This document shows, piece after piece, positions 26,037-34,322 of a DNA stretch of 47,101 nt; positions within the stretch are counted from its first letter, which is position 1, and the number at the start of each line of letters is the position of its first letter. The notes beneath the pieces are model-generated. The model had not been told where the DNA came from. It saw only the letters and a list, made by a program, of their open reading frames with translations, and searched no databases. The stretch lies in NCBI GenBank assembly GCA_046724665.1, contig JBKOWZ010000012.1, forward strand, positions 1-47,101. Reading direction: 5' to 3'. Position numbers and translations under genes: made by a program. The DNA is from Actinocrinis sp046724665 (GTDB lineage Bacteria; Actinomycetota; Actinomycetes; Streptomycetales; Catenulisporaceae).

Positions 26037-27340
26037 GCGCAGCGACCACCACCCCCGCCGAGCTCGCCGCCCCGGCCGGCCGCGGCCTGGACCGCAGCCG
26101 GCTGATCACCGGCCTCGCGCAGGCCGCCGTCGGCGCGTATGCGATCTGGGCCTTCGGGCTGGGCACGCGCAGCACGCACGGCGCGCAGGCCGCGGTCGGC
26201 ATGGCGCTGAACCCCAACGCCTCCGGCGCACTGGGCATGCAGAGGTTCCCGGCCGCCCCGGTCGCCGTCGCGCTCGCGGCGATCTGCGTCGCATGCGGCC
26301 TGGTGCGGGCCTTCGTGCCGCTCGGCGCGGCCGGGCGCCGCTGGCTGACGGTCGGTTACGTCGCCTCGTTCATCCTGGCGTTCCTGGTCTGGGCCTCGGC
26401 CGGCACCAGCGCGCTCGGCGGGGTCAGCCTGCCCGGCGTGCTCAACAACACCCTGATCGTGTCGGTGCCGCTGATCCTCGGCGCCACCTGCGGCATCATC
26501 TGCGAGCGCTCCGGCGTGGTGAACGTGGCGATCGAGGGCCAGTTCCTGTTCGGCGCGTTCTCCTCGGCGATGGCCGCGACGATGTCCGGCTCGGTGTGGA
26601 TCGGCCTGGTCGTCGGCTGCCTGTCCGGGGCGCTGCTCGGCGCGCTGCTCGCGGTGCTGGCCAACCGGTACCACATCGAGCAGGTCGTGCTCGGCGTCGT
26701 GCTCAACGTCTTCGCGCTCGGCCTGACCACCTTCCTGTACAACAAGGTGCTCTCGCCGAACGCCACCGCCTACAACCAGCCGCCGATCTTCCAGGCGATC
26801 CGGATCCCGGGGCTGGCGGCCATCCCAGTGGTCGGCGACGTGCTGTTCGACCAGAACATCGTGTTCTACCTGGCGTTCGTGATCGTCGCGGTGGTGCAGG
26901 TAGCGCTGTTTCGCACCCGCTGGGGCCTGCGCACCCGCGCGGTCGGCGAGCACCCGAGGGCGGCGGACACCGTCGGCGTCAAGGTGCTCGGGCTGCGCTA
27001 CCGCAACGTGATCATGGCTGGACTCGTCGCCGGCCTCGGCGGGGTGTGGCTGACGATCGGCCAGGTCGGCTCGTTCACCACGAACATGTCGGCCGGCAAG
27101 GGCTTCATCGCGCTGGCCGCGCTGATCGTCGGGCGCTGGTCGCCGGTCGGCGCGCTCGGCGCGGCCCTGCTGTTCGGCTTCGCCGGCGGGCTGAACAACT
27201 CCCTCGCCTCGTTGCAGACCCCGATCCCCGGCCAGGTGCTGTCCATGGCGCCATACCTGGCCACCGTGTTCGTGGTCGCGTCGCTCGGCGGGATCGTGCG
27301 CGCCCCGGCCGCTGAGAACCAGCCGTACGTCAAGGGCTGA
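26033..27340 (+). CDS. ABC transporter permease, nucleoside type (second)
   Basis: A 435-residue BPD_transp_2 permease, partner of the preceding gene (YufQ/NupQ-like). The first 110 residues contain two extra helices. The core has NNTLIVSVPLILGATCGIIC, RSGVVNVAIEGQFLFGA, GVVLNVFALGLTTFLYNKVL, the coupling loop TRAVGEHPRAADTVGVKV and GKGFIALAALIVGRWSPVGA. GTG overlaps the previous stop (GTGA), with GGGAGG seven bases upstream. cdd begins 17 bases downstream. Confidence 0.93.
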   Translation: MSAATTTPAELAAPAGRGLDRSRLITGLAQAAVGAYAIWAFGLGTRSTHGAQAAVGMALNPNASGALGMQRFPAAPVAVALAAICVACGLVRAFVPLGAAGRRWLTVGYVASFILAFLVWASAGTSALGGVSLPGVLNNTLIVSVPLILGATCGIICERSGVVNVAIEGQFLFGAFSSAMAATMSGSVWIGLVVGCLSGALLGALLAVLANRYHIEQVVLGVVLNVFALGLTTFLYNKVLSPNATAYNQPPIFQAIRIPGLAAIPVVGDVLFDQNIVFYLAFVIVAVVQVALFRTRWGLRTRAVGEHPRAADTVGVKVLGLRYRNVIMAGLVAGLGGVWLTIGQVGSFTTNMSAGKGFIALAALIVGRWSPVGALGAALLFGFAGGLNNSLASLQTPIPGQVLSMAPYLATVFVVASLGGIVRAPAAENQPYVKG

Positions 27341-27346
27341 TACGGT
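27341..27346 (+). promoter_or_regulatory. Candidate internal promoter before cdd
   Basis: TACGGT lies directly after the permease stop codon and 11 bases before ATG 27358. It matches TANNNT and could let cdd-deoA be transcribed without the transporter. Confidence 0.35.
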
Positions 27347-27357
27347 GCCCGAAGAGC

Positions 27358-27762
27358 ATGATGAATGACGTCGACTGGCCCGCGCTGCGCGATGAGGCGA
27401 TCACCGCGATGGGTAAGGCGTACGCACCGTACTCGAACTTCCCGGTCGGGGCGGCGGCGCTGGTCGATGACGGACGCATCGTCACCGGCTGCAACGTGGA
27501 GAACGCCTCATACGGACTGACGCTGTGCGCCGAGTGCGGCCTGGTCTCCGCACTGCACTCGACCGGCGGCGGACGGCTTGTAGCGTTCGCCTGCGTGGAC
27601 GCGAACGGTCGGCCGCTGATGCCCTGCGGCCGCTGCCGCCAACTGCTCTACGAACACGGCGGCCCGCAGCTGCTCGTGCAGACCCCGCAGGGCGTGCTGA
27701 CGATGGCCGAGGTGCTGCCCCAGCCCTTCGGCCCCGAACATCTAGGACAGCAGGCACCATGA
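27358..27762 (+). CDS. cdd: Cytidine deaminase
   Basis: It deaminates cytidine and deoxycytidine to uridine and deoxyuridine. The 134-residue length is that of the small tetrameric type. The zinc and catalytic motifs are visible: NVENASYGLTLCAECGLVSAL (Cys ligand with catalytic Glu) and MPCGRCRQLL (two Cys ligands). AYAPYSNFPVGAAAL is the conserved N-terminal substrate loop. Two ATG codons (27358 and 27361) are adjacent. The stop overlaps the deoA start by four bases. It sits directly behind the nucleoside importer. Confidence 0.95.
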   Translation: MMNDVDWPALRDEAITAMGKAYAPYSNFPVGAAALVDDGRIVTGCNVENASYGLTLCAECGLVSALHSTGGGRLVAFACVDANGRPLMPCGRCRQLLYEHGGPQLLVQTPQGVLTMAEVLPQPFGPEHLGQQAP

Positions 27763-29054
27763 ACGTCATCGATGTGATCATCGCCAAGCGGGACGGCGGC
27801 GAACTGACGGACGCCCAGATCGACTGGGTGATCCGGGCCTACACCGACGGCGTCGTCGCCGACGAGCAGATGGCCGCGCTGGCGATGGCGATCCTGCTCA
27901 ACGGTATGACGCGCCGGGAGATCGGCCGGTGGACCGACGCGATGATCGCCACCGGCGACCGGATGGACTTCTCCACGCTGGAGCGGCCCACCACGGACAA
28001 GCACTCCACCGGCGGCGTCGGCGACAAGATCACCCTGCCGCTGTCCCCGCTGGTGGCCGCCTGCGGCGCCGCAGTGCCGCAGCTGTCCGGACGCGGCCTC
28101 GGCCACACCGGCGGCACGCTGGACAAGCTCGAGTCGATCCCCGGCTGGCGCGCCGAGCTGACGAACGAGCAGATGCTGGCGGTGCTGCGCGAAGCCGGCG
28201 CGGTGGTGTGCGCGGCCGGCGACGGGCTGGCCCCGGCCGACCGCAAGCTGTACGCGCTGCGGGACGTGACCGGCACGGTCGAGTCGATCCCGCTGATCGC
28301 CTCCTCGATCATGTCGAAGAAGATCGCCGAGGGCACCGGGGCGCTGGTGCTGGACGTGAAGGTCGGCTCCGGCGCGTTCATGAAGGACCGCGAGCAGGCG
28401 CGCCGGCTGGCCGAGACCATGGTCGCGCTCGGCACCGACCACGGCGTCAACACCGTGGCGCTGCTCACCGACATGGACACGCCGCTCGGGCTGACCGCGG
28501 GGAACGCGCTCGAGGTGCGCGAGGCGCTCGAGGTGCTGTCCGGCGGCGGCCCGGCGGACGTCGTCGAGCTCACCCTCGCGCTGGCCCGCGAGATGCTCGC
28601 GGCGGCCGGGATCGACGGCGTGGACCCCGCGAAGAAGCTGGCCGACGGCTCGGCGATGGACGTGTGGAACCGGATGGTCCGCGCACAGGGCGGCGATCCG
28701 GCGGCCGAACTGCCGACGGCGAGGGAGCGTCACGTCGTGGCCGCACCGGCGTCCGGCACGCTCACCCGGCTCGACGCGCTCGCCGTGGGCGTGTCGGCGT
28801 GGCGCCTCGGCGCCGGCCGCACCCGCAAGGAGGACCCGGTGCAGGCCGGTGCGGGCATCGAGATGCACGCCAAGCCCGGTGACACCGTGGTCGCCGGTCA
28901 GCCGCTGTTCACTCTGCACACCGACACGCCCGAGCGGTTCGAGGCGGCGCTCGACGACCTCAAGGGCGCCTACACGATCAGTTCGGGCGGCTCCGACGGT
29001 CCGGGAGAGGACTTCGCACCCCGTTCGCTGATCCTTGAGCGGGTTAGCGCATAA
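27759..29054 (+). CDS. deoA: Thymidine phosphorylase
   Basis: It phosphorolyses thymidine and deoxyuridine to base and deoxyribose 1-phosphate. The 431-residue product has the family signature in MTRREIGRWTDAM and DKHSTGGVGDKITLPLSPL, SGRGLGHTGGTLDKLESIPG, and SIMSKKIAEGTGALVLDVKVGSGAFMK. The C-terminal PYNP domain includes GAGRTRKEDPVQAGAGI. A pyrimidine nucleoside phosphorylase with wider specificity is equally possible. ATG 27759 overlaps the cdd stop (ATGA). The open frame continues upstream within cdd but has no family similarity there. Confidence 0.94.
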   Translation: MNVIDVIIAKRDGGELTDAQIDWVIRAYTDGVVADEQMAALAMAILLNGMTRREIGRWTDAMIATGDRMDFSTLERPTTDKHSTGGVGDKITLPLSPLVAACGAAVPQLSGRGLGHTGGTLDKLESIPGWRAELTNEQMLAVLREAGAVVCAAGDGLAPADRKLYALRDVTGTVESIPLIASSIMSKKIAEGTGALVLDVKVGSGAFMKDREQARRLAETMVALGTDHGVNTVALLTDMDTPLGLTAGNALEVREALEVLSGGGPADVVELTLALAREMLAAAGIDGVDPAKKLADGSAMDVWNRMVRAQGGDPAAELPTARERHVVAAPASGTLTRLDALAVGVSAWRLGAGRTRKEDPVQAGAGIEMHAKPGDTVVAGQPLFTLHTDTPERFEAALDDLKGAYTISSGGSDGPGEDFAPRSLILERVSA

Positions 29055-29063
29055 GGTACTGCG
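29052..29063 (+). promoter_or_regulatory. Candidate leaderless promoter of add, overlapping the deoA stop
   Basis: TAAGGT (29052-29057) includes the TAA stop of deoA. After ACTGCG the GTG start of add follows at 29064. No ribosome-binding site precedes the GTG. Confidence 0.5.
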
Positions 29064-30173
<1,110 letters not shown>

Positions 30174-30180
30174 CGTGCCC

Positions 30181-30238
30181 GCCGAGCCCCGAAGCGACTG
30201 CTGAAGCAGGCTTTCAGTTGCTCGCTTCGGGGTTCGGC
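30181..30238. terminator. Bidirectional terminator between add and the lipoprotein gene
   Basis: A 17-bp stem (30181-30197, GCCGAGCCCCGAAGCGA; 30222-30238) pairs at 16 positions plus one G-T wobble, with a 24-nt loop. The right arm is formed by the last codons of the convergent lipoprotein gene, the same arrangement as at 3549-3594. Confidence 0.7.
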
Positions 30239-30960
30239 TTCAGCGACTGGTCCCCGCGCATCGGGATGTACTGGCTCGTGGTGTCCGAGCACGCGTTCCA
30301 GATCACGTTCGAGTCGAGGACCTGTATCCCGATCGAGCCGATCTGGTCGTAGTACTGCATGGTGCAGATGAACTGCGCCTTGGCCCGCTGGCCGAGCGGC
30401 TGGCTGAGGGTGTACGCGCCGAGCAGGCCGTTCGCCTGCGGCTTGGCCGCCAGCTCGGCCGGGATCGCCGAGTAGTACCCGGTGGACAGCTCGGCCTTGG
30501 TCGGGCCGCTGATCAGCGACTCCACCACCGTCATCTCCGACACCTCGCCCTTGGTGAACCGGTAGGCGGGAGTGAGTCGGTTGTCCTGGTAGAAGTACAC
30601 CAGGTACTGCGTCTCGCCGGGCGAGCCGTCCAGCGACTGCGCAGGCGAGGCCTGCTGCGCGGCGGGGGCGGGTCCGAGCGCGCTGATCCCGGTCGGCTGG
30701 ATCCCGCAGGCCGCGGCGGTCGGCAGCAGCAGCGCGGCGAGCATCGCGGCAAGTGCCCTACGCGCCTTGCGCCGCGCCTGCGCCGAAGGCCTCAGGGGGT
30801 GTTTGAGGAGTGGGGCCGGGGTCGCGTCGCCTGTCACGCACGCTCGCCGCGTTGTCGGGCCGCCCACGGACCACCAGTGCGAGGGCGGCCCTCCGTCTTG
30901 CGATCGCACGCGCCATGCGCCGCGCCCTGATCCGACCCCACTCCTCAAACACCCCCTCAC
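30214..30960 (-). CDS. AfsQ-locus lipoprotein (AfsQ3-like), 5' end altered by an insertion
   Basis: This is the lipoprotein gene following afsQ2, by position the counterpart of SCO4905/AfsQ3. The frame encodes 248 residues. GTG 30960 overlaps the afsQ2 stop (GTGA) and has GGGAG seven bases upstream. Yet the signal peptide, ARRKARRALAAMLAALLL with Cys in PTAAAC, lies only at about residues 67-91. Residues 3-57 come from a 162-bp repeat-bounded insertion (30795-30956) that keeps the frame. Without it the protein would begin VRPSAQARRKARRALAAML, an ordinary lipoprotein leader. Export may now depend on an internal start such as GTG 30837. The mature domain (QYLVYFYQDNRLTPAYRF, VESLISGPTK) resembles GerMN-like lipoproteins. 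It probably modulates the AfsQ2 sensor. Confidence 0.8.
   Translation of the reverse strand: MRGCLRSGVGSGRGAWRVRSQDGGPPSHWWSVGGPTTRRACVTGDATPAPLLKHPLRPSAQARRKARRALAAMLAALLLPTAAACGIQPTGISALGPAPAAQQASPAQSLDGSPGETQYLVYFYQDNRLTPAYRFTKGEVSEMTVVESLISGPTKAELSTGYYSAIPAELAAKPQANGLLGAYTLSQPLGQRAKAQFICTMQYYDQIGSIGIQVLDSNVIWNACSDTTSQYIPMRGDQSLKPNPEASN
30795..30956. mobile_element. MITE-like insertion with 21-bp terminal inverted repeats
   Basis: The ends are perfect inverted repeats of 21 bp (30795-30815, beginning GGGGGTGTTTGAGGAG; 30936-30956). TCA flanks both sides (30792-30794 and 30957-30959) as a 3-bp target duplication, or CTCA with a one-base shift. The 162-bp element has no transposase gene and contains an internal 9-bp inverted repeat (GGGCCGCCC, 30857-30865 with 30883-30891). 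Element plus duplication is 165 bp, exactly 55 codons. Short size, terminal repeats and no coding capacity suit a MITE mobilised in trans. The G-rich ends and TNA target recall IS5-type elements, but that is from memory. Confidence 0.8.
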
Positions 30961-32552
30961 GTCCTGGCTCCCAGTCGGCCGAAGTGTCCCGGTGCGGTCC
31001 CCGTCCCCGAACCTCGGCCCGGCGAGTCCGGTTCGCCGGGTGCCTCGCCCTGCGCGCCCTTCGGGAACCTGAGGGTGAAGACGGCTCCGCCTTCCGGCCG
31101 GTTGCCCGCGGACAGCTCGCCGCCGTGCATCCGGGCGTTCTCGAACGCGATCGACAGGCCGAGCCCGCTGCCCTCGGAGCGGCCGCGCGCCTTGTCCGCC
31201 TTGTAGAAGCGGTCGAAGATGTGCGGCAGCGCGTCCGCCGGGATGCCCGGCCCGGAGTCGGCGACCTGCACCACGACATACGCACCGTCGTCGAACACGT
31301 TGAGCGCGACCGGGGCGCCGCCGTGCTTGAGCGCGTTGCCGACCAGGTTCGCGAGGACCACGTCCATCCGGCGCGCGTCGATCCGGGTGGGCAGCAGCGG
31401 GGGCGCGGTCACCGCCACCTTGCCGGTCCAGCCGCGGGCCGCCAGGGTCGCCTCGACCAGCTCGGGCAGGTTGATGTCCTCGATCCGCATCGCCGCGGTG
31501 CCCGCGTCGAACCGGGAGATCTCCATCAGGTCCTCGACCAGCCGGGCCAGCCGCTTGGTCTCGTTGGCGATCAGATGCGCGGCCGAGATCGTGGTCGGGT
31601 CGGCGTCCTGGACGTCCTCCAGCACCTCGGTCACCGCGGTCATCGCGGTCAGCGGGGTGCGCAGTTCGTGCGAGACGTCGGCGACGAACCGGCGGGACGA
31701 GGCGTCCATCGCGCGCAGCTCCGCCATCGACCGGGCCAGCGCCTCGGCCGTCTCGTTGAACGTGCGCGCCACGTCCGCTATCTCGTCGGTGCCCTTGACC
31801 TCGATGCGCGCGTCGAGGTCGCCCTGCCCGAGCATCCGGGCGGCGTGGCCGAGCCGGCGGATCGGCACCAGCACGTTGCGGGTGGCCAGGAACGCCACCG
31901 TGCCGGCGCCGAGCAGCGCCAGGCCGCCGGCGACCGCGCCGATGGTCACCAGTTCGGTGAGGATCGCCTGCTCGGAGTCGAGCGAGGTGAACAGGTAGAC
32001 CTCGGGGCCGCTCGGCTGGATCCGCGTCCCGGTCAGGACGTACGGCGTGCCGTTGACGACCGTGCGCTGCTGCACCACCTGGTTCTGCGCGGCGACCTGG
32101 AAGGACTTGGGGATCTGCTGCGCGCTGAACAGCGCGTTGCTGGCCGAGGTGCCGTGCGGGGTGATCAGCACGATGATCCCGCCGCCGCCGTTCTTGGCCA
32201 TGGTGTCGGCGATCTGCACGTCGATCTGGCCCGAGGCGGACTGTTGCAGCTGCTGGCCGTTCTCCTGCACGTCCGCGATCAGCTGGGTGTTCGCGTTGCT
32301 GGCGACCCGGCTGAGCAGCGCGTCGCGGATCAGGAAGTAGAAGGCGGCGGTGATGATCGCGGCGGTGATCACGGCCACCGCCGCGAAGCCCACGAACAGC
32401 CGGGTGCGCATGCCGGACAGCCGCAGCCGGCGCCGGTGCACACCGGTACGCCGCTTGTGCGGCTCGCGCTCGCGCTCCCGGACCGCGGGCCCGGGGGTGA
32501 GGGCGACGGGGTCGGCGGCCGCGCCGTGCGGCGCCAACGGTTTGCGGCTCAT
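30957..32552 (-). CDS. afsQ2: Two-component sensor histidine kinase AfsQ2
   Basis: A 531-residue membrane kinase. A first helix LFVGFAAVAVITAAIITAAF follows a basic N-terminus of about 50 residues. An external sensor domain of about 130 residues (QLIADVQENGQQL and others) is followed by a second helix near LVTIGAVAGGLALLGAG, HAMP, then the HisKA box FVADVSHELRTPLTAM with the phosphorylated His, and the ATPase domain (N box LANLVGNALKHGG, DSGPGIPADALPHIFDRFY, GSGLGLSIA). Position next to afsQ1, with divergent sigQ and a following lipoprotein, matches the Streptomyces AfsQ locus, which links nitrogen or glutamate status to antibiotic production. It starts 29 bases after afsQ1; CGGAGACC precedes ATG. 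Confidence 0.92.
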   Translation of the reverse strand: MSRKPLAPHGAAADPVALTPGPAVREREREPHKRRTGVHRRRLRLSGMRTRLFVGFAAVAVITAAIITAAFYFLIRDALLSRVASNANTQLIADVQENGQQLQQSASGQIDVQIADTMAKNGGGGIIVLITPHGTSASNALFSAQQIPKSFQVAAQNQVVQQRTVVNGTPYVLTGTRIQPSGPEVYLFTSLDSEQAILTELVTIGAVAGGLALLGAGTVAFLATRNVLVPIRRLGHAARMLGQGDLDARIEVKGTDEIADVARTFNETAEALARSMAELRAMDASSRRFVADVSHELRTPLTAMTAVTEVLEDVQDADPTTISAAHLIANETKRLARLVEDLMEISRFDAGTAAMRIEDINLPELVEATLAARGWTGKVAVTAPPLLPTRIDARRMDVVLANLVGNALKHGGAPVALNVFDDGAYVVVQVADSGPGIPADALPHIFDRFYKADKARGRSEGSGLGLSIAFENARMHGGELSAGNRPEGGAVFTLRFPKGAQGEAPGEPDSPGRGSGTGTAPGHFGRLGART

Positions 32553-32581
32553 GGTCTCCGATTCACCGGCTCATCGGCGGG

Positions 32582-33268
32582 TCACCTCGGCGGGTCAAGC
32601 CGGTAGCCGATCCCGCGCACGGTCCGTATCAGCCGCGGATCGGACGGCACCAGCTCGACCTTCGCGCGCAGCCGCTGCACGCAGGCGTCCACCAGGCGCG
32701 AGTCGCCGAGGTAGTCGTGGTCCCAGACCAGGCGCAGCAGCTGCTGGCGGGACAGGGCCTGGCCCGGCCGCCGGGAGAGCTCGACCAGCAGCTTGAGCTC
32801 GGTGGGCGTCAGCGAGATGGGGCTGCCGTTGCGGGTGACCGTCATCGCGGCGCGGTCCACCACGAGATCGCCGAACACCGCGGTGTCCCCGACGTCCGCC
32901 GCGCCGTTGCCCTGCCGCCGCAGCACGGCGCGGATGCGCGCGTCGAGCACGCGCGGCTGGACCGGCTTGACCACGTAGTCGTCCGCGCCGGATTCGAGCC
33001 CGACCACCACGTCGATGTCGTCGCTGCGCGCGGTCAGCAGGATGATCGGCACCTGGTCGGTGCGCCTGATGCGGCGGCAGATCTCGAAGCCGTCGATGCC
33101 CGGCAGCATGACATCGAGCACGACCAGTTCCGGGCGCTGCGCCTGCCACAGCTCGAGCGCCTCCTCACCGGTGGCGGCGGTCGCGACCTGGTGACCCTGG
33201 CGGGTCAGCGCGAGCTCGATGGCCATCCGGATGGACGGATCGTCTTCGACGAGCAGAAGGCTGGGCAC
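32582..33268 (-). CDS. afsQ1: Two-component response regulator AfsQ1 (OmpR family)
   Basis: A 228-residue regulator. The receiver domain has the acidic pocket VEDD, the phosphorylation site VVLDVMLPGIDGFEI (Asp near residue 52), and switch residues in IILLTARSDDIDVV and DDYVVKPVQPRV. The C-terminal winged helix has LTPTELKLLVELSRRPGQALSRQQLL and DSRLVDACVQRLRAKVE. The N-terminus MPSLLLVEDD and the sequence throughout closely resemble Streptomyces AfsQ1 as I remember it. AfsQ1 activates the divergent sigQ and antibiotic regulators, and represses nitrogen genes. GTG 33268 is preceded by AAGAAT at six-base spacing, so the mRNA may be leaderless. Confidence 0.93.
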   Translation of the reverse strand: MPSLLLVEDDPSIRMAIELALTRQGHQVATAATGEEALELWQAQRPELVVLDVMLPGIDGFEICRRIRRTDQVPIILLTARSDDIDVVVGLESGADDYVVKPVQPRVLDARIRAVLRRQGNGAADVGDTAVFGDLVVDRAAMTVTRNGSPISLTPTELKLLVELSRRPGQALSRQQLLRLVWDHDYLGDSRLVDACVQRLRAKVELVPSDPRLIRTVRGIGYRLDPPR

Positions 33269-33280
33269 CTACCCATTCTT
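33269..33280 (-). promoter_or_regulatory. Candidate leaderless promoter of afsQ1
   Basis: On the minus strand AAGAAT is followed by GGGTAG and the GTG start. The hexamer is a relaxed -10 match with the spacing found at other genes here. Confidence 0.45.
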
Positions 33281-33503
33281 ACAAAAGTCACACCTACGTG
33301 GGCGAGGCCGGTGTGGGTTTTAGCAGACCTTCACGCTTTCCGTCACCGTATGTTGCGAACCATGGCTCGAATCGTGACGGCATGAGGACGGATCCGGCCG
33401 GACAAAGGCTCCCGGTGACTCCCCGTAGTCGTATGCGCACTGGAACAAGTTCCCTGTGGCAAAGCTGTGACGCGAGGAGTACGTGACGATGAAATGCGGG
33501 GGC

Positions 33504-33516
33504 CAGTCTGGTCACC
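33504..33516 (+). promoter_or_regulatory. Possible leaderless promoter of sigQ
   Basis: CAGTCT (33504-33509), seven bases GGTCACC, then ATG 33517. It is a relaxed match, and the spacer contains a GTnAC half-site. The G-run at 33497-33502 is about 14 bases from the ATG, poor for a ribosome-binding site. Confidence 0.35.
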
Positions 33517-34152
33517 ATGAGCTTCCAGACTCTGGTACCACTTCCGGCCCCCGCCTTGTCTGTGGACGCGGATCACACCGAATCCGGTTCCACGCAGGTC
33601 GGCGCCGCCTCGGACGCGCCGGCGGACTTCGCCGCGTACGTCGCCGAACGCCGCTCGCTGCTGCTGCGTACCGCGCACCAGGTGGCCGGCGACCGCACCG
33701 AGGCCGAGGACCTGTTGCAGGAGGGCCTGCTCAAGACGTACCAGGCCTGGCACCGCATCGAGGACAAGGCGGTCGTCGGCTCGTACCTGCGCCGGACGAT
33801 GACCAACCATCAGATCTCCCAGTGGCGCAAGCGCCGCGTCGAGGAGTACCCGACCGACGAATTGCCCGAGAACGGCTACGACGGCGAGTCGATGCACCAG
33901 GTCGAGATGCGTGTCGCGGTCGCCCGCGCGCTGATGCGGCTGTCGGCGAGGGACCGCGAGGCGCTGTCGCTGCGCTACTACGGCTCGTACACGGACACTG
34001 AGATCGCCGAGCGGATGGGCGTGTCGGTCGGCACGGTCAAGTCCGCGCTCTGGCGCGCGCTGCGCAAGCTGCGCGACGACCCGGCACTTCGCCCGCTGGC
34101 CGGCTACGTCTCGCAGAAGAGCGAGTGGCTGACTCAGCCCCAGGCCGCCTGA
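33517..34152 (+). CDS. sigQ: ECF RNA polymerase sigma factor SigQ (SigE-type family)
   Basis: A 211-residue ECF sigma factor. A variable N-terminus of about 35 residues precedes region 2 (FAAYVAERRSLLLRTAHQVAGD, AEDLLQEGLLKTYQAWHRI, SYLRRTMTNHQISQWRKRRVEE) and region 4 (LMRLSARDREALSLRYYGSYTDTEIAERMGVS, then VGTVKSALWRALRKLR, the -35-recognition helix). Divergence from afsQ1 identifies it as the SigQ counterpart, which in Streptomyces is activated by AfsQ1 and opposes its effect on antibiotics. No anti-sigma gene is adjacent; the next gene downstream is a Gln/Gly-rich membrane protein. A competing ATG with a better ribosome-binding site is not visible. Confidence 0.9.
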   Translation: MSFQTLVPLPAPALSVDADHTESGSTQVGAASDAPADFAAYVAERRSLLLRTAHQVAGDRTEAEDLLQEGLLKTYQAWHRIEDKAVVGSYLRRTMTNHQISQWRKRRVEEYPTDELPENGYDGESMHQVEMRVAVARALMRLSARDREALSLRYYGSYTDTEIAERMGVSVGTVKSALWRALRKLRDDPALRPLAGYVSQKSEWLTQPQAA

Positions 34153-34322
34153 CCGCCCCGGACGGGCGGGCGGGCGGGTCTTCGGGTCGTGTCGTGGGTC
34201 TCGGGTCTTGACAAACGGCCGCGGTTGGCGTCCGCCTGGCGCAAACACTTTCAGACACGCTCGCTAGTGTGGAAGTCTTGCGCCGAAAGAGAACCGGACC
34301 GATTTGGGAGCGTTCCACCGCC

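Larger units (their letters stand above)
33269..33516. promoter_or_regulatory. afsQ1-sigQ divergent control region with seven GTnAC half-sites
   Basis: GTnAC occurs at 33287, 33342, 33374, 33415, 33467, 33483 and 33511. About one would be expected by chance in 248 bases. From memory, AfsQ1 binds GTnAC-n6-GTnAC. No pair has exactly that spacing; the nearest is GTCAC-n6-GTGGG at 33287-33302. GGAAC-AA-GTTCC (33442-33453) is an additional small palindrome whose left half resembles an ECF -35 element. Confidence 0.55.

Noticed and set aside
30816..30935. Invertible promoter or phase-variation switch between the 21-bp inverted repeats
   Set aside because: No recombinase is nearby and the inner segment holds no clear promoter. 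The flanking TCA duplication and restored reading frame on excision favour an insertion.
30757..30935. Separate small gene starting at the ATG inside the insertion (MARAIARRRAALALVV)
   Set aside because: It resembles a signal peptide for a few residues but then shifts into a Pro/Arg-rich shadow frame, and it lies wholly within the repeat-bounded element.
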